A DNA stretch of 64,000 nucleotides, taken from assembly GCA_945882615.1 (NCBI GenBank), contig CAMCWK010000001.1, positions 62,001 to 126,000 on the forward strand. The letters are read 5' to 3'. The position numbers and the translations under genes are program-made. Below, in pieces: positions 37,377 to 47,217 of the stretch. The notes beneath the pieces were generated by a model. It was not told the DNA's origin. It made no database searches and saw only the letters and a list, made by a program, of their open reading frames with translations. This DNA comes from Rhizobium sp. Q54 (GTDB lineage: Bacteria; Pseudomonadota; Alphaproteobacteria; Micropepsales; Micropepsaceae). The stretch's first letter is position 1; the number at the start of each line of letters is the position of its first letter.

Positions 37377-37553
37377 CGCGGCTCTTTTGCCGCTTGGCGT
37401 GGTCGCTCGTCGCTCATGGGTTCCTCACCCACATCGCTCCTCGCTCCTGGTTAATCGCCAAAATCCCTCGCGCCAATATGGTCTTGCGAATCTTCCGGTC
37501 GCGGATCATGTTTTCGCTATTGCAGCCTTGGGCAGGCTGAGGGAGCGTCGGCT
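37377..37553. other. Non-coding gap before the DUF1178 gene
   Basis: The first half is rich in short repeats of CGCTC and a small palindrome GGGTTCCTCACCC; the second half is less GC-rich. GAGGGAG near 37540 is probably the ribosome binding site for the DUF1178 start. No ORF or terminator is convincing. Confidence 0.4.
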
Positions 37554-37970
37554 GTGATTTCCTATTCTCTGCGGTGCCACAAGGGGCACGAATTCGAAGG
37601 CTGGTTCCGCGACAGCGCCGCCTTTGACGAACAGTCTTTCGCCGGCCTGCTGGGCTGTGCCGTCTGCGATTCCATGCGCATCGAAAAAGCCATCATGGCG
37701 CCGGCCATTTCCGGCACCAAGAAGTCAGCCAAGTCCAAGGCGGCTGAGGCGCGTCAGATGCGCCAGTTCGCCACGGGCTTGCGCAAATATGTGCAGGAAA
37801 ATGCCGACTATGTCGGCCCCAATTTCGCCGAGGAAGCCCGCAAGATTCATTACGGCGAGACGCCCGACCGGCATATCTATGGCGAGGCGACCTTTCAGGA
37901 AGCCCAGGAATTGACCGAAGAGGGCGTCGATGTCGCCCCGTTGCCGCCCGACCCGGAAGGCGCGAACTGA
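37554..37970 (+). CDS. DUF1178 family protein
   Basis: The 138-residue protein starts MISYSLRCHKGHEFEGWFRDSAAFDEQ, followed by LLGCAVCDSMRIEKAIMAP. Cys, His and a CxxC suggest a small metal-binding domain like those of regulatory FmdB-type proteins. The C-terminal half has the family block RQFATGLRKYVQENADYVGPNFAEEARKIHYGE. Function unknown, but the gene keeps company with glutaredoxin and nitrilase genes in Alphaproteobacteria. The start is GTG. The stop lies in the stem of a perfect hairpin. Confidence 0.9.
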   Translation: MISYSLRCHKGHEFEGWFRDSAAFDEQSFAGLLGCAVCDSMRIEKAIMAPAISGTKKSAKSKAAEARQMRQFATGLRKYVQENADYVGPNFAEEARKIHYGETPDRHIYGEATFQEAQELTEEGVDVAPLPPDPEGAN

Positions 37971-38081
37971 CACGCCGCCAAGCGGCGTGTCATCCCGTGA
38001 GCCTGCGGCGCCGCAAGGCGTGAGCATGTCCAGTGGACATGCGAAAGCAGGCAAACGCCGCGAGCTTGGGCGAGCGGCAGG
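37968..38081. repeat. Palindromic elements and dispersed repeat copy 2 in a convergent gap
   Basis: Three elements lie between the DUF1178 and ubiG stops. First, TGACACGCCGC and GCGGCGTGTCA (37968-37992) form an 11-bp stem with a 3-base loop and include the DUF1178 stop codon. Second, GCATGTCC and GGACATGC (38024-38042) form an 8-bp stem. Third, a 27-base sequence (38055-38081) repeats 17200-17226 with three changes. None has a T run. They resemble REP-type elements that stop transcription or protect the ends of facing mRNAs. Confidence 0.75.
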
Positions 38082-38087
38082 CGAGAC

Positions 38088-38819
38088 TTACCGCTTCGCC
38101 ACCACCATGTAGTTCACGTCTACATCCGAACTCAATTTCCAGTCCCAGGCCAGCGGGTTGAATGAAACACCCTGTGTTTTCAGAATACTTAGGCCGGTCT
38201 CTTCCAGTGTTGCCTTAAGTTCCGTGGGCGGAATAAAGCGGTTCCAGTCATGGGTGCCACGCGGCAGCCAGCCCAGAATATACTCGGCCCCGATCTTGGC
38301 CAGGGCGAGGCTCTTGAGGGTCTTGTTCATGGTGGCGACGAAGGTTATCCCGCCCGGCTTCACCAGCGCCGTGCAGGCCGCCAGATAGGCGCCGACATCG
38401 GCGACATGCTCGACCACTTCCATGTTGAGGACGATGTCGAAACCGCCTCCCCCGGCCGCCAGTTCTTCGGCCGTGGTGGCCCGGTAGTCGATGCCAAGCC
38501 CCGACTGGGCAGCATGGGCCTTGGCGGTGCCGATATTCCTTTCCGACGCATCCGCCCCGGTCACCGAAAATCCCAGCCGCGCCATCGGCTCGGACAGGAG
38601 GCCGCCGCCGCAGCCAATGTCCAGAAGGGAAAGCCCCTCAAAGGGACGCAGCGACCGGACATCGCGGCCGAAATGCGAGGCCGCTTCCCTACGGATGAAT
38701 TCCAGCCGGACGGGATTGAATTTGTGCAGGGGCGCGAACTTGCCCGCCGGGTCCCACCACTCCGCCGCGATGGCCGAGAATTTGGCGACCTCGGCCGGGT
38801 CAACCGATGGGCCGCTCAT
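38088..38819 (-). CDS. ubiG: Ubiquinone biosynthesis O-methyltransferase
   Basis: The 243-residue enzyme performs both O-methylations in ubiquinone synthesis. It has a [26 protein letters not shown] start, the SAM loop [22 protein letters not shown] and the UbiG-specific [14 protein letters not shown] 38819 is the conserved start and overlaps the stop of a small upstream gene (ATGA). The order after grxC, nit and DUF1178 is usual, but the gene is on the opposite strand. Confidence 0.95.
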   Translation of the reverse strand: MSGPSVDPAEVAKFSAIAAEWWDPAGKFAPLHKFNPVRLEFIRREAASHFGRDVRSLRPFEGLSLLDIGCGGGLLSEPMARLGFSVTGADASERNIGTAKAHAAQSGLGIDYRATTAEELAAGGGGFDIVLNMEVVEHVADVGAYLAACTALVKPGGITFVATMNKTLKSLALAKIGAEYILGWLPRGTHDWNRFIPPTELKATLEETGLSILKTQGVSFNPLAWDWKLSSDVDVNYMVVAKR

Positions 38820-38983
38820 TGGTCGTACCAGACCGAAAACAGCAGCAGCGGCTTTTCGGGCTGCGCCAGGGTGAAATGGGTTTCGGTATGCCGGATGGTG
38901 ATGTCGGTCTCGCCGGCCAGCCAGTCGTTCACGCACCTGACGATTCCATCCGGCCCGGGGGCGCTGAACATCTTGAACTTCAT
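38816..38983 (-). CDS. Small conserved-looking hypothetical protein upstream of ubiG
   Basis: A 55-codon gene runs from ATG 38983 to a TGA that overlaps the ubiG ATG. It encodes a small protein beginning [17 protein letters not shown], with a central [15 protein letters not shown] and a hydrophobic end [10 protein letters not shown]. Composition, strand, a GGAAAA sequence upstream and the ATGA overlap suggest a real, coupled gene. I do not recognise a family. It may be a small cytosolic beta-alpha-beta protein. No signal peptide or membrane helix. Confidence 0.6.
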   Translation of the reverse strand: MKFKMFSAPGPDGIVRCVNDWLAGETDITIRHTETHFTLAQPEKPLLLFSVWYDQ

Positions 38984-39081
38984 GCCATTTTTCCGACTTC
39001 GGGCTCCGGACCTTTAAGGGTTGAGCCGGGGTGCATCCCCGTCTATGTAGGCCGCCATCAGGCTAGGGGCAAACCGGTCAC

Positions 39082-40329
39082 ATGGCGACGATTGCGATGA
39101 AGTTCGGCGGCACTTCGGTGGCCGACATCGACCGTATTCGCCATGTCGCAACCTTGGTGAAGCGTGAGGTCGAGCGCGGCAACAAGGTCGCCGTGGTGGT
39201 CTCTGCCATGGCGGGCGAGACCAATAAGCTGGTCGCCTGGACCAATGACGCCGCCCGGCCGGAAGGCGCCAACCTGGCGGCCCTCCCGGACCAGCGCGAA
39301 TATGACGTGGTGGTGGCGGCCGGCGAGCAGGTCACGTCAGGGCTCTTGGCCATCACCCTCAACGCCATGGGCATCAAGGCGCGCTCCTGGCTGGGGTGGC
39401 AGGTCCCGATCCAAACCTCGGCGGTGCACGGGTCGGCGCGCATCGAAGGCGTGCCTGCCAATGACATGAAGGCCGCCATCGAGGGCGGCGAAGTCGCGGT
39501 GGTTGCGGGCTTTCAGGGCGTGGCGCCCGGCACGCGCATTTCGACTTTGGGACGCGGGGGCTCGGACACCAGTGCGGTAGCGGTGGCCGCCGGCATCGGT
39601 GCGGCGCGCTGTGATATCTATACCGACGTCGACGGGGTCTACACCACCGATCCGCGCATCGTTCCCAAGGCGCGCCGGCTGGAAAAGATCGCTTTTGAGG
39701 AAATGCTGGAAATGGCCTCGCTGGGCGCCAAGGTCCTGCAGACCCGTTCGGTGGAAATCGCCATGCTGCACCGAGTGCCCACCCGCGTGCTTTCAACCTT
39801 CACGCCCGATGTGGGCGGCACCCTCTTATGCGACGAGGAAGACATCGTGGAAAAGAAACCGGTTACCGGCATCGCCTATAGCCGCGATGAGGCCAAGATC
39901 ACCCTGCACAAGGTGCCCGACAAGCCCGGTGTCGCCTCGGCCATCTTCGGCCCGCTGGCGGATGCCGGCGTCAATGTCGACATGATCGTGCAGAACGTCT
40001 CCGAGGACGGCAAAACCACCGACCTGACCTTCACCTGCACGCGCGGCGAGCTGAACCGCGCTTTGGCGGCCATCCAGACCCATGCCAAGACCATCGGCTA
40101 TCGCGACGTCACCCATACGGCGGACGTGGCCAAGGTCTCGATCATCGGCATCGGCATGCGCGCCCATCCGGGCGTGGCCCAGACCATGTTCCGCACCCTG
40201 TCGGACAAGGGCATCAACATTCAGGTGATCTCGACTTCCGAGATCAAGGTCAGCGTTCTGATCGCCGAAGAGTATGTCGAACTGGCGGTGCGGGCGCTGC
40301 ATTCCGCCTATGAGTTGGACGCTGCCTGA
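39082..40329 (+). CDS. lysC: Aspartate kinase
   Basis: The 415-residue enzyme makes aspartyl-phosphate for lysine, threonine and methionine synthesis. It starts MATIAMKFGGTSVADIDRI, has the ATP-site GRGGSDTSAVAVAAGIGA and the aspartate-site CDIYTDVDGVYTTDPRIV. Two ACT domains at about 265-410 (ITLHKVPDKPGVASAIFGPLAD and VSIIGIGMRAHPGVA) should give feedback control by lysine and threonine. It is a monofunctional class with no homoserine dehydrogenase. REP-like elements follow. Confidence 0.96.
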   Translation: MATIAMKFGGTSVADIDRIRHVATLVKREVERGNKVAVVVSAMAGETNKLVAWTNDAARPEGANLAALPDQREYDVVVAAGEQVTSGLLAITLNAMGIKARSWLGWQVPIQTSAVHGSARIEGVPANDMKAAIEGGEVAVVAGFQGVAPGTRISTLGRGGSDTSAVAVAAGIGAARCDIYTDVDGVYTTDPRIVPKARRLEKIAFEEMLEMASLGAKVLQTRSVEIAMLHRVPTRVLSTFTPDVGGTLLCDEEDIVEKKPVTGIAYSRDEAKITLHKVPDKPGVASAIFGPLADAGVNVDMIVQNVSEDGKTTDLTFTCTRGELNRALAAIQTHAKTIGYRDVTHTADVAKVSIIGIGMRAHPGVAQTMFRTLSDKGINIQVISTSEIKVSVLIAEEYVELAVRALHSAYELDAA

Positions 40330-40340
40330 CAATCGGCCGG

Positions 40341-40467
40341 TGTCATGGCCCGCAAATGCGGGCCACCCAGATGACATTGGCCCGTCAGAGCCGGTTTGGC
40401 TGCGTTCTTTTATTCGATATGGTGTTTGTGCCCAACTGGATGGCCCGCACTCCGGCGGGCCATGACA
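40341..40467. repeat. Pair of inverted REP-like palindromes between lysC and ptsP
   Basis: Copy 1 (40341-40368) reads TGTCATGGCCCGC with a complementary GCGGGCCACCC. Copy 2 (40438-40467) is the same element in reverse: GGATGGCCCGC, then GCGGGCCATGACA. Each forms a stem of about 9 bp. They are separated by about 70 bases that contain no gene. Two elements facing each other form a BIME-like unit, which can block transcription or bind DNA gyrase or IHF in studied species. Confidence 0.72.
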
Positions 40468-40490
40468 TATTGGCATAGGGGTTTGATCTG

Positions 40491-42749
40491 ATGTCTCCTG
40501 GCGGTGGCCCGCGTCTGCTGTTGCGCCGCCTGCGCGAGATCATGGCGGAGCAGACATCCGCCCAGATGCGGCTGGACAAGCTGGTCACGGTCATCGCCTC
40601 CAACATGGTGGCGGAGGTCTGTTCGATCTACCTGCGCCGCGCCGGCAAAATCCTCGAACTGTTCGCCACCGAAGGCCTCAACCGCGCCGCCGTTCATAAC
40701 ACCCGCCTGAAGGAAGGCGAGGGCCTGGTCGGCATGGTGTCCGAGACCGCGGAAGCCGTGAACCTGTCCGACGCGCCGTCCGATCCCCATTTTTCCTACC
40801 GTCCGGAAACCGGCGAAGACCCGTTCAAAGCCTTCCTGGGCGTGCCGATCGTGCGCGGCGGGCAGGTGTTCGGTGTGCTCACGGTGCAGAACAGGGCCGA
40901 GCGCATCTATGCCGAGGAAGAAGTCGAAGCGCTGCAGACCGTGGCCATGGTGCTGGCCGAGGTCGTGGCGCAGGGCGGATTTTTCAACGTCGCCGAACTG
41001 GACGAGCCCGAACTGCGCATCGACCGGCCGCGCAAGTTTGTCGGCGAGGGGTTGTCCGAAGGCGTTGCAGTAGGGCGCGTCGTGCTGCACGAGCCGCGCG
41101 TCAAGGTCGAGCGGATGATCGCCGACAATCCGGTGGATGAGCTCAAGCGGCTGGAAGCGGCCATCGCGGGCCTGCGCGAATCCGTGGACCAGATGCTGTC
41201 GTCCAGCGAACTCGACCTGACCGGAGAGGGGCGTGAGGTGATCGAGGCCTATCGCCTCTTTGCCTATGACCAGGGCTGGCGCCAGAGGATGCGCGATGCG
41301 GTTCGCACCGGCCTGACCGCGGAAGCCGCGGTGGAACGCGTGCAGGACGAAACGCGCCTGCGGGTTCAGCGCATGGGCGATCCCATCCTGCGCGAACGCG
41401 CCCATGACTTTGACGATCTGGCACGGCGGCTGCTGCGCCATCTGACGGGTGAGGACGTGGCGGACCGCAGCCTGCCGCCCAATGCTGTCCTGATCGCGCG
41501 CGGCATGGGGCCTGCCGAATTGCTGGATTACGGCCGCGACAAGCTGGTGGCGCTGGTGCTGGAAGAGGCCGCCGCCACCAGCCATGTCGCCATCGTGGCG
41601 CGCTCCATGGGGCTTCCCATGGTCGCTTCGCTGGACGGCATCGCCGACAATGCCCGCGCCGGTGACACCATCGCGGTGGACGGCGAGATGGGCGAAGTTC
41701 ATCTGCGGCCCGCCGCCGAAATCGTCGAGGCGTTCGAGGAAAAGCGCGCTGTGCTGGTCCAGACGCAGGCGCGTTTCGCGGCGGTGCGCGATCTTCCGGC
41801 GGTCACTCGCGACGGCGTTGCGGTCAAGCTGATGATGAATGCGGGCCTCGAATTCGACATGCCGCAACTGGCCCAGTCGGGCGCCGACGGCATCGGCCTG
41901 TTCCGCACCGAACTGCAATTCATGATCGGCGAAACCATGCCGCGGCTGGCCGATCAGGCGGCGTTCTACAAGAAAATTCTTGACGCGGCGGGCGACAAGC
42001 CGGTGGTCTTCCGCACCCTGGATCTGGGTGGCGACAAGGTGCTTCCCTATGCGCGCTGGGAGCGTGAGGAAAACCCCGCGCTGGGCTGGCGCGCCATCCG
42101 CATCGCGCTCGATCGCCCGGCGCTGCTGCGCTATCAGGTGCGTGCGATGCTGACCGCCAGCGTGGGCCGCACCTTGCGCATCCTGCTGCCGATGGTGTCG
42201 GATGTGGACGAGTTCAACCGCGCACGCGCCCTGATCGACCGCGAGTTGGAGCGTTCCCGGCTGCTGCATCTCAATCGTCCCACTCAGGTGCTGGTGGGCG
42301 CGATGCTGGAAGTCCCGGCGCTGGCCTTCATGCTGCCCCAGCTGATGCGATCCGCCGATTTTGTCTCCATCGGCTCCAACGATCTTCTCAGCCTGGCCTT
42401 TGCCGTGGACCGCACCAATCCGCGCGTCGCCCGCCGCTACGACAATCTCAATCCCGCCTCGCTTACCCTGATCCGGCTGATCGTGCAGAGCGCGGCGGAG
42501 AATTCGGGGGATCTCAGCCTGTGCGGCGAGATGGCGGGGCGCCCGCTGGACGCCATGGCGCTGCTGGGACTGGGCATCCGGACCCTCTCGATGCAGCCCG
42601 GCCAGATCGGCCCCATCAAGATGATGATTCGCAGCATGCATCTGGGAGAAGTCGCTGCCTTTGTCGACCGGCTGTGCGGCCGGACCGACCATTCCTTGCG
42701 GACCCGGCTGTCAGCCTTCGCCGCGGAGCGCGGAATTGTCCTGAAATAG
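40491..42749 (+). CDS. ptsP: Enzyme I of the nitrogen-type phosphotransfer system (GAF-PtsP)
   Basis: The 752-residue protein starts the PTS-Ntr relay by taking phosphate from PEP. A GAF domain (about 20-170) may sense glutamine or a related signal. It is followed by the enzyme I N-terminal domain, the phosphohistidine segment EEAAATSHVAIVARSMGLPMV (about 362-382) and a PEP-binding domain with GADGIGLFRTELQFM, GSNDLLSLAFAVDRTN and LCGEMAGRP. The start ATG 40491 gives the alphaproteobacterial PtsP N terminus. It is preceded by REP-like elements and has no hpr or enzyme IIA neighbour here. Confidence 0.95.
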   Translation: MSPGGGPRLLLRRLREIMAEQTSAQMRLDKLVTVIASNMVAEVCSIYLRRAGKILELFATEGLNRAAVHNTRLKEGEGLVGMVSETAEAVNLSDAPSDPHFSYRPETGEDPFKAFLGVPIVRGGQVFGVLTVQNRAERIYAEEEVEALQTVAMVLAEVVAQGGFFNVAELDEPELRIDRPRKFVGEGLSEGVAVGRVVLHEPRVKVERMIADNPVDELKRLEAAIAGLRESVDQMLSSSELDLTGEGREVIEAYRLFAYDQGWRQRMRDAVRTGLTAEAAVERVQDETRLRVQRMGDPILRERAHDFDDLARRLLRHLTGEDVADRSLPPNAVLIARGMGPAELLDYGRDKLVALVLEEAAATSHVAIVARSMGLPMVASLDGIADNARAGDTIAVDGEMGEVHLRPAAEIVEAFEEKRAVLVQTQARFAAVRDLPAVTRDGVAVKLMMNAGLEFDMPQLAQSGADGIGLFRTELQFMIGETMPRLADQAAFYKKILDAAGDKPVVFRTLDLGGDKVLPYARWEREENPALGWRAIRIALDRPALLRYQVRAMLTASVGRTLRILLPMVSDVDEFNRARALIDRELERSRLLHLNRPTQVLVGAMLEVPALAFMLPQLMRSADFVSIGSNDLLSLAFAVDRTNPRVARRYDNLNPASLTLIRLIVQSAAENSGDLSLCGEMAGRPLDAMALLGLGIRTLSMQPGQIGPIKMMIRSMHLGEVAAFVDRLCGRTDHSLRTRLSAFAAERGIVLK

Positions 42750-42892
42750 CTATTTTCCACGGAAACGGGCTTTTTTGCGGTGCAGCGGTTGTTCGGAGCG
42801 GCCTTGTTCGGATAAGATAGAAGCCTCAATTATTGAGCCGCGTTCGCCCCCTTTGCCGGGAAACATAAGGGGCGGTGCTGGCTCGGCAACCT

Positions 42893-43945
42893 ATGACCAA
42901 ACTTACACAAATGTCGCTGGACAATGATGGCAACGGTGAGAAGGACGGCCTGAACCGCCGCCGCATTCACTTGCGCGAAATTTCCAGCGACAGCGAAAGC
43001 CCGCTGGAGACTGTGGGTCAGGACCTGCGCGCGGCACGCCTGCGGCGTGGCGACGAAATCGCCCAGGTCAGCCGCGCATTGAAAATCCGCAAGGACCATC
43101 TGGAAGCGCTGGAGGAAGACCGTCTCGAGGATCTTCCCGGCAAAACCTATGCGATCGGCTTTGTGCGGTCCTATGCCCGCCATCTGGGTCTGGACTCGGC
43201 GCAATATGTCGAGCGCTTCAAGCAGGACATTTCGGGCCGTCCCGAGGAGCAGTCGCGCGAGCCCGCGCCGATCCATCAGGATGAAGGCCGCCGCCTGCCG
43301 CAAGGCTGGCGCATGATCGCCGGCGTGGTGGGCCTGCTGCTGGTGTTCAGCGTCTGGCATTTGCTGTCGTCTGGCAGTGACGATGATCAGGCGGTGCCGC
43401 CCGCGCCGGTGCTGGCCCAGCCGCGTCCCGCCGCGCCGCCCGCGCCCGCGCCGGTGGTGATCCCCGCCCAGACCGCGACGCCATCACCGGCCACGGACAA
43501 TCCGGCGGCCACCAATCCCGCTTCGCCCGGCCCCACCGCGACACCGCCGCCCGCCGCCGGTCCGGCCACCCCCGCAACCGCTGGCACCACCGGCCCGAAC
43601 CAGACCCAGAACCAGGCCGCTGTTCCCGCCGTTGCGCCGCCGGGCAGCGGCGAAGTGTTCGGCGCGCAGAACCGCGGCGCCCGCGTCGTGCTGCGGGCCC
43701 GCGGCGACACCCGGATTACCGTGCGCTCCGAGGACGGAACCCTGTATCTCAACCGTGACCTCAAGGCCGGCGACAGCTATCAGGTACCCAATATCCCGGG
43801 CATCTCCATGGCGACCAGCAATGGCGGCGCGGTGGAGGTGGTTCTGGACGGCCTGACCATGGGCCGGGCAGGGCAGCAACAACAGGTCCTCGGCCGCGTC
43901 TCCCTCGATCCCCAATCGCTGGTGGACCGGTTCAATAGCCGCTAA
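42893..43945 (+). CDS. RodZ-like helix-turn-helix membrane protein
   Basis: The 350-residue protein has a Cro/RodZ-type helix-turn-helix (about 40-115; VGQDLRAARLRRGDEIAQVSRAL, RKDHLEALEEDRLEDLPGKTYAIGFVRSYARHLGLD). One membrane helix follows (about 142-162), then a long Pro/Ala/Thr-rich periplasmic linker and a C-terminal DUF4115 beta domain (GDTRITVRSEDGTLYLNRDLKAGDSY). RodZ links MreB to the cell wall machinery. The neighbour ispG is usual for rodZ. The start is uncertain: ATG 42893 lacks a Shine-Dalgarno sequence, and GTG 42875 has AAGGGG very close. Confidence 0.87.
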   Translation: MTKLTQMSLDNDGNGEKDGLNRRRIHLREISSDSESPLETVGQDLRAARLRRGDEIAQVSRALKIRKDHLEALEEDRLEDLPGKTYAIGFVRSYARHLGLDSAQYVERFKQDISGRPEEQSREPAPIHQDEGRRLPQGWRMIAGVVGLLLVFSVWHLLSSGSDDDQAVPPAPVLAQPRPAAPPAPAPVVIPAQTATPSPATDNPAATNPASPGPTATPPPAAGPATPATAGTTGPNQTQNQAAVPAVAPPGSGEVFGAQNRGARVVLRARGDTRITVRSEDGTLYLNRDLKAGDSYQVPNIPGISMATSNGGAVEVVLDGLTMGRAGQQQQVLGRVSLDPQSLVDRFNSR

Positions 43946-43957
43946 GGGACGACGACA

Positions 43958-45106
43958 ATGAGCATTCGCGCATATCGCGACATTCACCGGCGCAAATCGC
44001 GCCAGATCATGGTCGGCAAGGTGCCGGTCGGCGGCGATGCCCCGATCACGGTCCAGACCATGACCAACACCATCACCGGTGACGCCCGCGCCACCATCGA
44101 GCAGATACGCGGCATCGTCGAAGCCGGCGCCGATATCGTGCGGGTGTCGTGTCCGGACGAAGACGCCACTGCGGCGATGAAGGCCATCACTAAGGCCAGC
44201 GAGATTCCGGTCGTGGCCGACATTCATTTTCACTACAAGCGCGCGATTGAGGCGGCGATCAACGGCGCGGCCTGCCTGCGCATCAATCCCGGCAACATCG
44301 GCAGCCCTGCGCGCGTGCGCGAAGTGGTGCAGGCGGCCAAGGATCATGGCTGCTCCATGCGCATCGGCGTCAATGCCGGTTCGCTGGAACAGGACCTGCT
44401 CGAAAAGTATGGCGAGCCCTGCCCGGAAGCGATGGTGGAAAGCGCCCTGAACCACGCCAAGATTCTCGATGACCTGGATTTCCGCGAGTACAAGATTTCG
44501 GTGAAGGCCTCGGACCCTTTCCTGGCGGTGGCTGCCTATCAGGCCCTGTCCGAAGCGATCGACTGCCCGCTGCATGTCGGCATCACCGAGGCCGGCGGCA
44601 TGATTTCCGGCACGGTGAAATCCTCCATCGGCATGGGCATGCTGCTGTGGAGCGGCATTGGCGACACCATCCGCGTTTCGCTCTCCGCCGATCCGGTGGA
44701 AGAAGTGCGGGTGGGCTTTGACATTCTCAAGTCGTTGAACCTGCGCCATCGCGGCGTCAACATTGTTTCCTGCCCGTCCTGCGCGCGCCAGGGATTCAAT
44801 GTGATCGACACGGTGCGAACTCTGGAAGAACGGCTCAAGCACATCGCCACGCCCATGTCGCTTTCCATAATTGGCTGCGTCGTCAACGGACCGGGCGAGG
44901 CGAAGGAAACCGACCTGGCCTTCACCGGGGGCGGCGCCGGCAAGGGCCATGGCATGATCTATCTGAACGGCAAGCCAGCCTACAAGCTGGGCAATGAAAG
45001 CCTGGTCGATCATGTCGTCGAGCTTTGCGAGAAGAAGGCCGCCGAAATCGAGGCCCAGCGAAACGGCCAACCTTCCAACGCGAATCCGCTCGAAGCCGCG
45101 CAGTAG
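43958..45106 (+). CDS. ispG: 4-hydroxy-3-methylbut-2-enyl-diphosphate synthase
   Basis: The 382-residue iron-sulfur enzyme catalyses the sixth step of the MEP isoprenoid route, turning MEcPP into HMBPP. It has [19 protein letters not shown], the TIM-barrel segments VQTMTNTIT and RINPGNIG, and the C-terminal 4Fe-4S part with CPSCARQG and [11 protein letters not shown] holding the three Cys. The length matches bacterial IspG without the plant insert. It follows the RodZ-like gene after 12 bases and precedes prfA by 9 bases, in one likely operon. Confidence 0.97.
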   Translation: MSIRAYRDIHRRKSRQIMVGKVPVGGDAPITVQTMTNTITGDARATIEQIRGIVEAGADIVRVSCPDEDATAAMKAITKASEIPVVADIHFHYKRAIEAAINGAACLRINPGNIGSPARVREVVQAAKDHGCSMRIGVNAGSLEQDLLEKYGEPCPEAMVESALNHAKILDDLDFREYKISVKASDPFLAVAAYQALSEAIDCPLHVGITEAGGMISGTVKSSIGMGMLLWSGIGDTIRVSLSADPVEEVRVGFDILKSLNLRHRGVNIVSCPSCARQGFNVIDTVRTLEERLKHIATPMSLSIIGCVVNGPGEAKETDLAFTGGGAGKGHGMIYLNGKPAYKLGNESLVDHVVELCEKKAAEIEAQRNGQPSNANPLEAAQ

Positions 45107-45115
45107 CGTGACTTC

Positions 45116-46198
45116 ATGATACCCACCGCCAAACTCGAGCGGCTGCTCGACCGTTTTTCCGCACTCGAAAGCGAAATGGCATCGGGTGCGTCGGGCGCCG
45201 CTTTCGTCAAACTGTCGCGCGAACACGCCGAATTGGCGCCCGTGATCGAGGCCGCGCGCGAGCATCGCAGCGTGCAGATCCAGCTGGAGGAAACCGATGC
45301 GCTGATCGCGGACGGCGCAACGGATTCCGACATGCGCGGCATGGCCGAGCAGGAACGGGCCGATCTGCGCGCCCGTCTGGCCGCGCTGGACCATGAACTG
45401 AAGATACAGTTGCTGCCGCGCGACGCCGCCGATGCTTCGTCGGCCATCGTGGAAATTCGCGCCGGTACCGGCGGGGACGAGGCCGCCTTGTTCGCTGGCG
45501 ATCTGCTGTCCATGTACCAGCGCTATTGCGGCTTGCAGGGCTGGAAGACCGAGGTCCTGTCGCTGTCGGAAAGCGATCTGGGCGGCTTCAAGGACGCCAC
45601 CCTGGAAGTGGAAGGACGCGGGGTCTATGCCAAGCTGAAGTTTGAAAGCGGCGTGCACCGGGTCCAGCGCGTGCCCGCCACCGAAACCCAGGGGCGCATT
45701 CATACCAGCGCCGCCACCGTGGCCGTGCTGCCAGAAGCCGAGGATGTCGATATCGTCATCCATGACAAGGATTTGCGCATCGACACCTACCGGGCTCAGG
45801 GCGCGGGCGGGCAGCATGTCAACAAGACCGACAGCGCCGTGCGCATCACCCATCTGCCCACCAATACGGTGGTGGCGATGCAGGAAGAAAAATCCCAGCA
45901 CAAGAACAAGGCCAAGGCGATGACGCTGCTGAAGGCCAAGATTTACGACGCCGAACGCAAGCGGGTGGACGCCGAGCGCGCCAGCGAGCGCAAGAGCCTG
46001 GTGGGCTCGGGTGACCGCAGCGAGCGCATTCGCACCTATAATTTTCCGCAAGGGCGCGTCACCGATCACCGTATCAACCTGACGCTCTACAACCTGTCGC
46101 GCATCATTTCGGGGGACGAGCTGGGCGAGATCGTGGATGCGCTGGTGGCCCAGGACCAGGCCGACCGGCTGGCCGAGTTCGAGGCGTCGGATTCTTGA
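45116..46198 (+). CDS. prfA: Peptide chain release factor 1
   Basis: The 360-residue factor ends translation at UAA and UAG. Its anticodon-like motif region is [28 protein letters not shown] (PAT-type), and the peptidyl-tRNA hydrolysis loop [21 protein letters not shown] carries GGQ. An N-terminal coiled domain precedes them. The Gln of GGQ is methylated by PrmC, whose gene overlaps the prfA stop by four bases. Confidence 0.97.
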   Translation: MIPTAKLERLLDRFSALESEMASGASGAAFVKLSREHAELAPVIEAAREHRSVQIQLEETDALIADGATDSDMRGMAEQERADLRARLAALDHELKIQLLPRDAADASSAIVEIRAGTGGDEAALFAGDLLSMYQRYCGLQGWKTEVLSLSESDLGGFKDATLEVEGRGVYAKLKFESGVHRVQRVPATETQGRIHTSAATVAVLPEAEDVDIVIHDKDLRIDTYRAQGAGGQHVNKTDSAVRITHLPTNTVVAMQEEKSQHKNKAKAMTLLKAKIYDAERKRVDAERASERKSLVGSGDRSERIRTYNFPQGRVTDHRINLTLYNLSRIISGDELGEIVDALVAQDQADRLAEFEASDS

Positions 46199-47007
46199 CG
46201 CTGGAAGAGGCCACACGCCTGCTGGCCGCGGCGGGTATCGAAGCCCCGCGCGCGGAAGCCCGGCTGTTGCTGGCCCATGCACTGGATATCGGCCGCGACG
46301 CGACCTTGACGGCGATACCCACGCCGCAGCAAGGCGCGGTCCTTGCCGCTCTGGTCACGCGCCGCGCGGCGCATGAGCCCTTCGCCTATATCGTTGGCCG
46401 CAAGGAGTTCTGGAGTCTGGCGTTCCGGGTGGGCCCTGGCGTGCTGATCCCGCGACCCGACACCGAAACCTTGATCGAAGAAGCGCTGCGCCTGGTGCCG
46501 GACAAAAGTGCGCCTTTGTGCATTGCCGATTTGGGGACCGGTAGCGGCGCGCTGCTGGTCGCGGCGCTGCGGGAGTTTCCCAACGCGCTGGGCATTGGCT
46601 TTGAATCCTCGCCCGAGGCTTTCGAATTCGCGAGGACCAATGCCGCCAGCCTGGTGGGGGCCCGGGCTGAAATCCGCGCCGGAGACTGGAACGGTGCGCA
46701 GGGCCCCTTCGACCTGATCTTCTCCAATCCGCCCTATATCCCCACCGCAGACATCGAATCACTGGCGCCGGAGGTGTGCCGTCATGAGCCACGCGCCGCA
46801 CTGGACGGCGGACCCGACGGGCTGGATGCCTATCGCGGGCTGGCGGACCTGCTGCCAAAGATCCTGAAGCCGGGGGGCCACGCGGTTCTGGAAATCGGCA
46901 TCGGACAGGCATTCGCCATGGAACTGTTGTTCCGGAAGCTTGAAATCGTACGTATCGCAGCCGATCTGGCAGGCATTCCGCGCTGTCTTGTCTTGCGCAA
47001 TCCGTGA
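46195..47007 (+). CDS. prmC: Release factor glutamine methyltransferase
   Basis: The 270-residue enzyme methylates the GGQ Gln of release factors. It has an N-terminal helical domain ([29 protein letters not shown]), [29 protein letters not shown], the SAM site [13 protein letters not shown] and the catalytic FSNPPYIPT. The start is TTG 46195, which overlaps the prfA TGA as TTGA, tying enzyme to substrate production. No ATG lies near enough to give the normal N terminus. Confidence 0.95.
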   Translation: MTLEEATRLLAAAGIEAPRAEARLLLAHALDIGRDATLTAIPTPQQGAVLAALVTRRAAHEPFAYIVGRKEFWSLAFRVGPGVLIPRPDTETLIEEALRLVPDKSAPLCIADLGTGSGALLVAALREFPNALGIGFESSPEAFEFARTNAASLVGARAEIRAGDWNGAQGPFDLIFSNPPYIPTADIESLAPEVCRHEPRAALDGGPDGLDAYRGLADLLPKILKPGGHAVLEIGIGQAFAMELLFRKLEIVRIAADLAGIPRCLVLRNP

Positions 47008-47217
47008 GGATTCCCTTGGAAAAAGGCCGGCTATAGGCTAATTTCTATTCTTGGGATCGGGGATGATCCCTCCCGCGGGATGCAAATGCAGCCGCGGCTG
47101 AGCTGGCGGCGCGAGAAAAAACCGCGGCCGGGCAGGGGACTCAAAGCGACCAAAGTATGCCGTCTTGCGGTTGATGCGCCTCGCGCATCACAGGCAGCGG
47201 CCAAGGAAGGGCTTACA
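47008..47217. other. Non-coding gap before the DUF4167 gene
   Basis: These 210 bases hold no supported gene. A weak promoter-like pair, TTGGAA and CTAATT about 16 bases apart, lies near 47020-47045. AAGGAAGG at 47202-47209 is the ribosome binding site for the next gene. Short GC palindromes lie around 47075-47125. Confidence 0.4.

Noticed and set aside
43484-46282. Long minus-strand reading frame across the RodZ-like gene, ispG and prfA
   Set aside because: Three well-supported plus-strand genes occupy this stretch. The antisense frame shows composition typical of GC-bias shadows and no motif.
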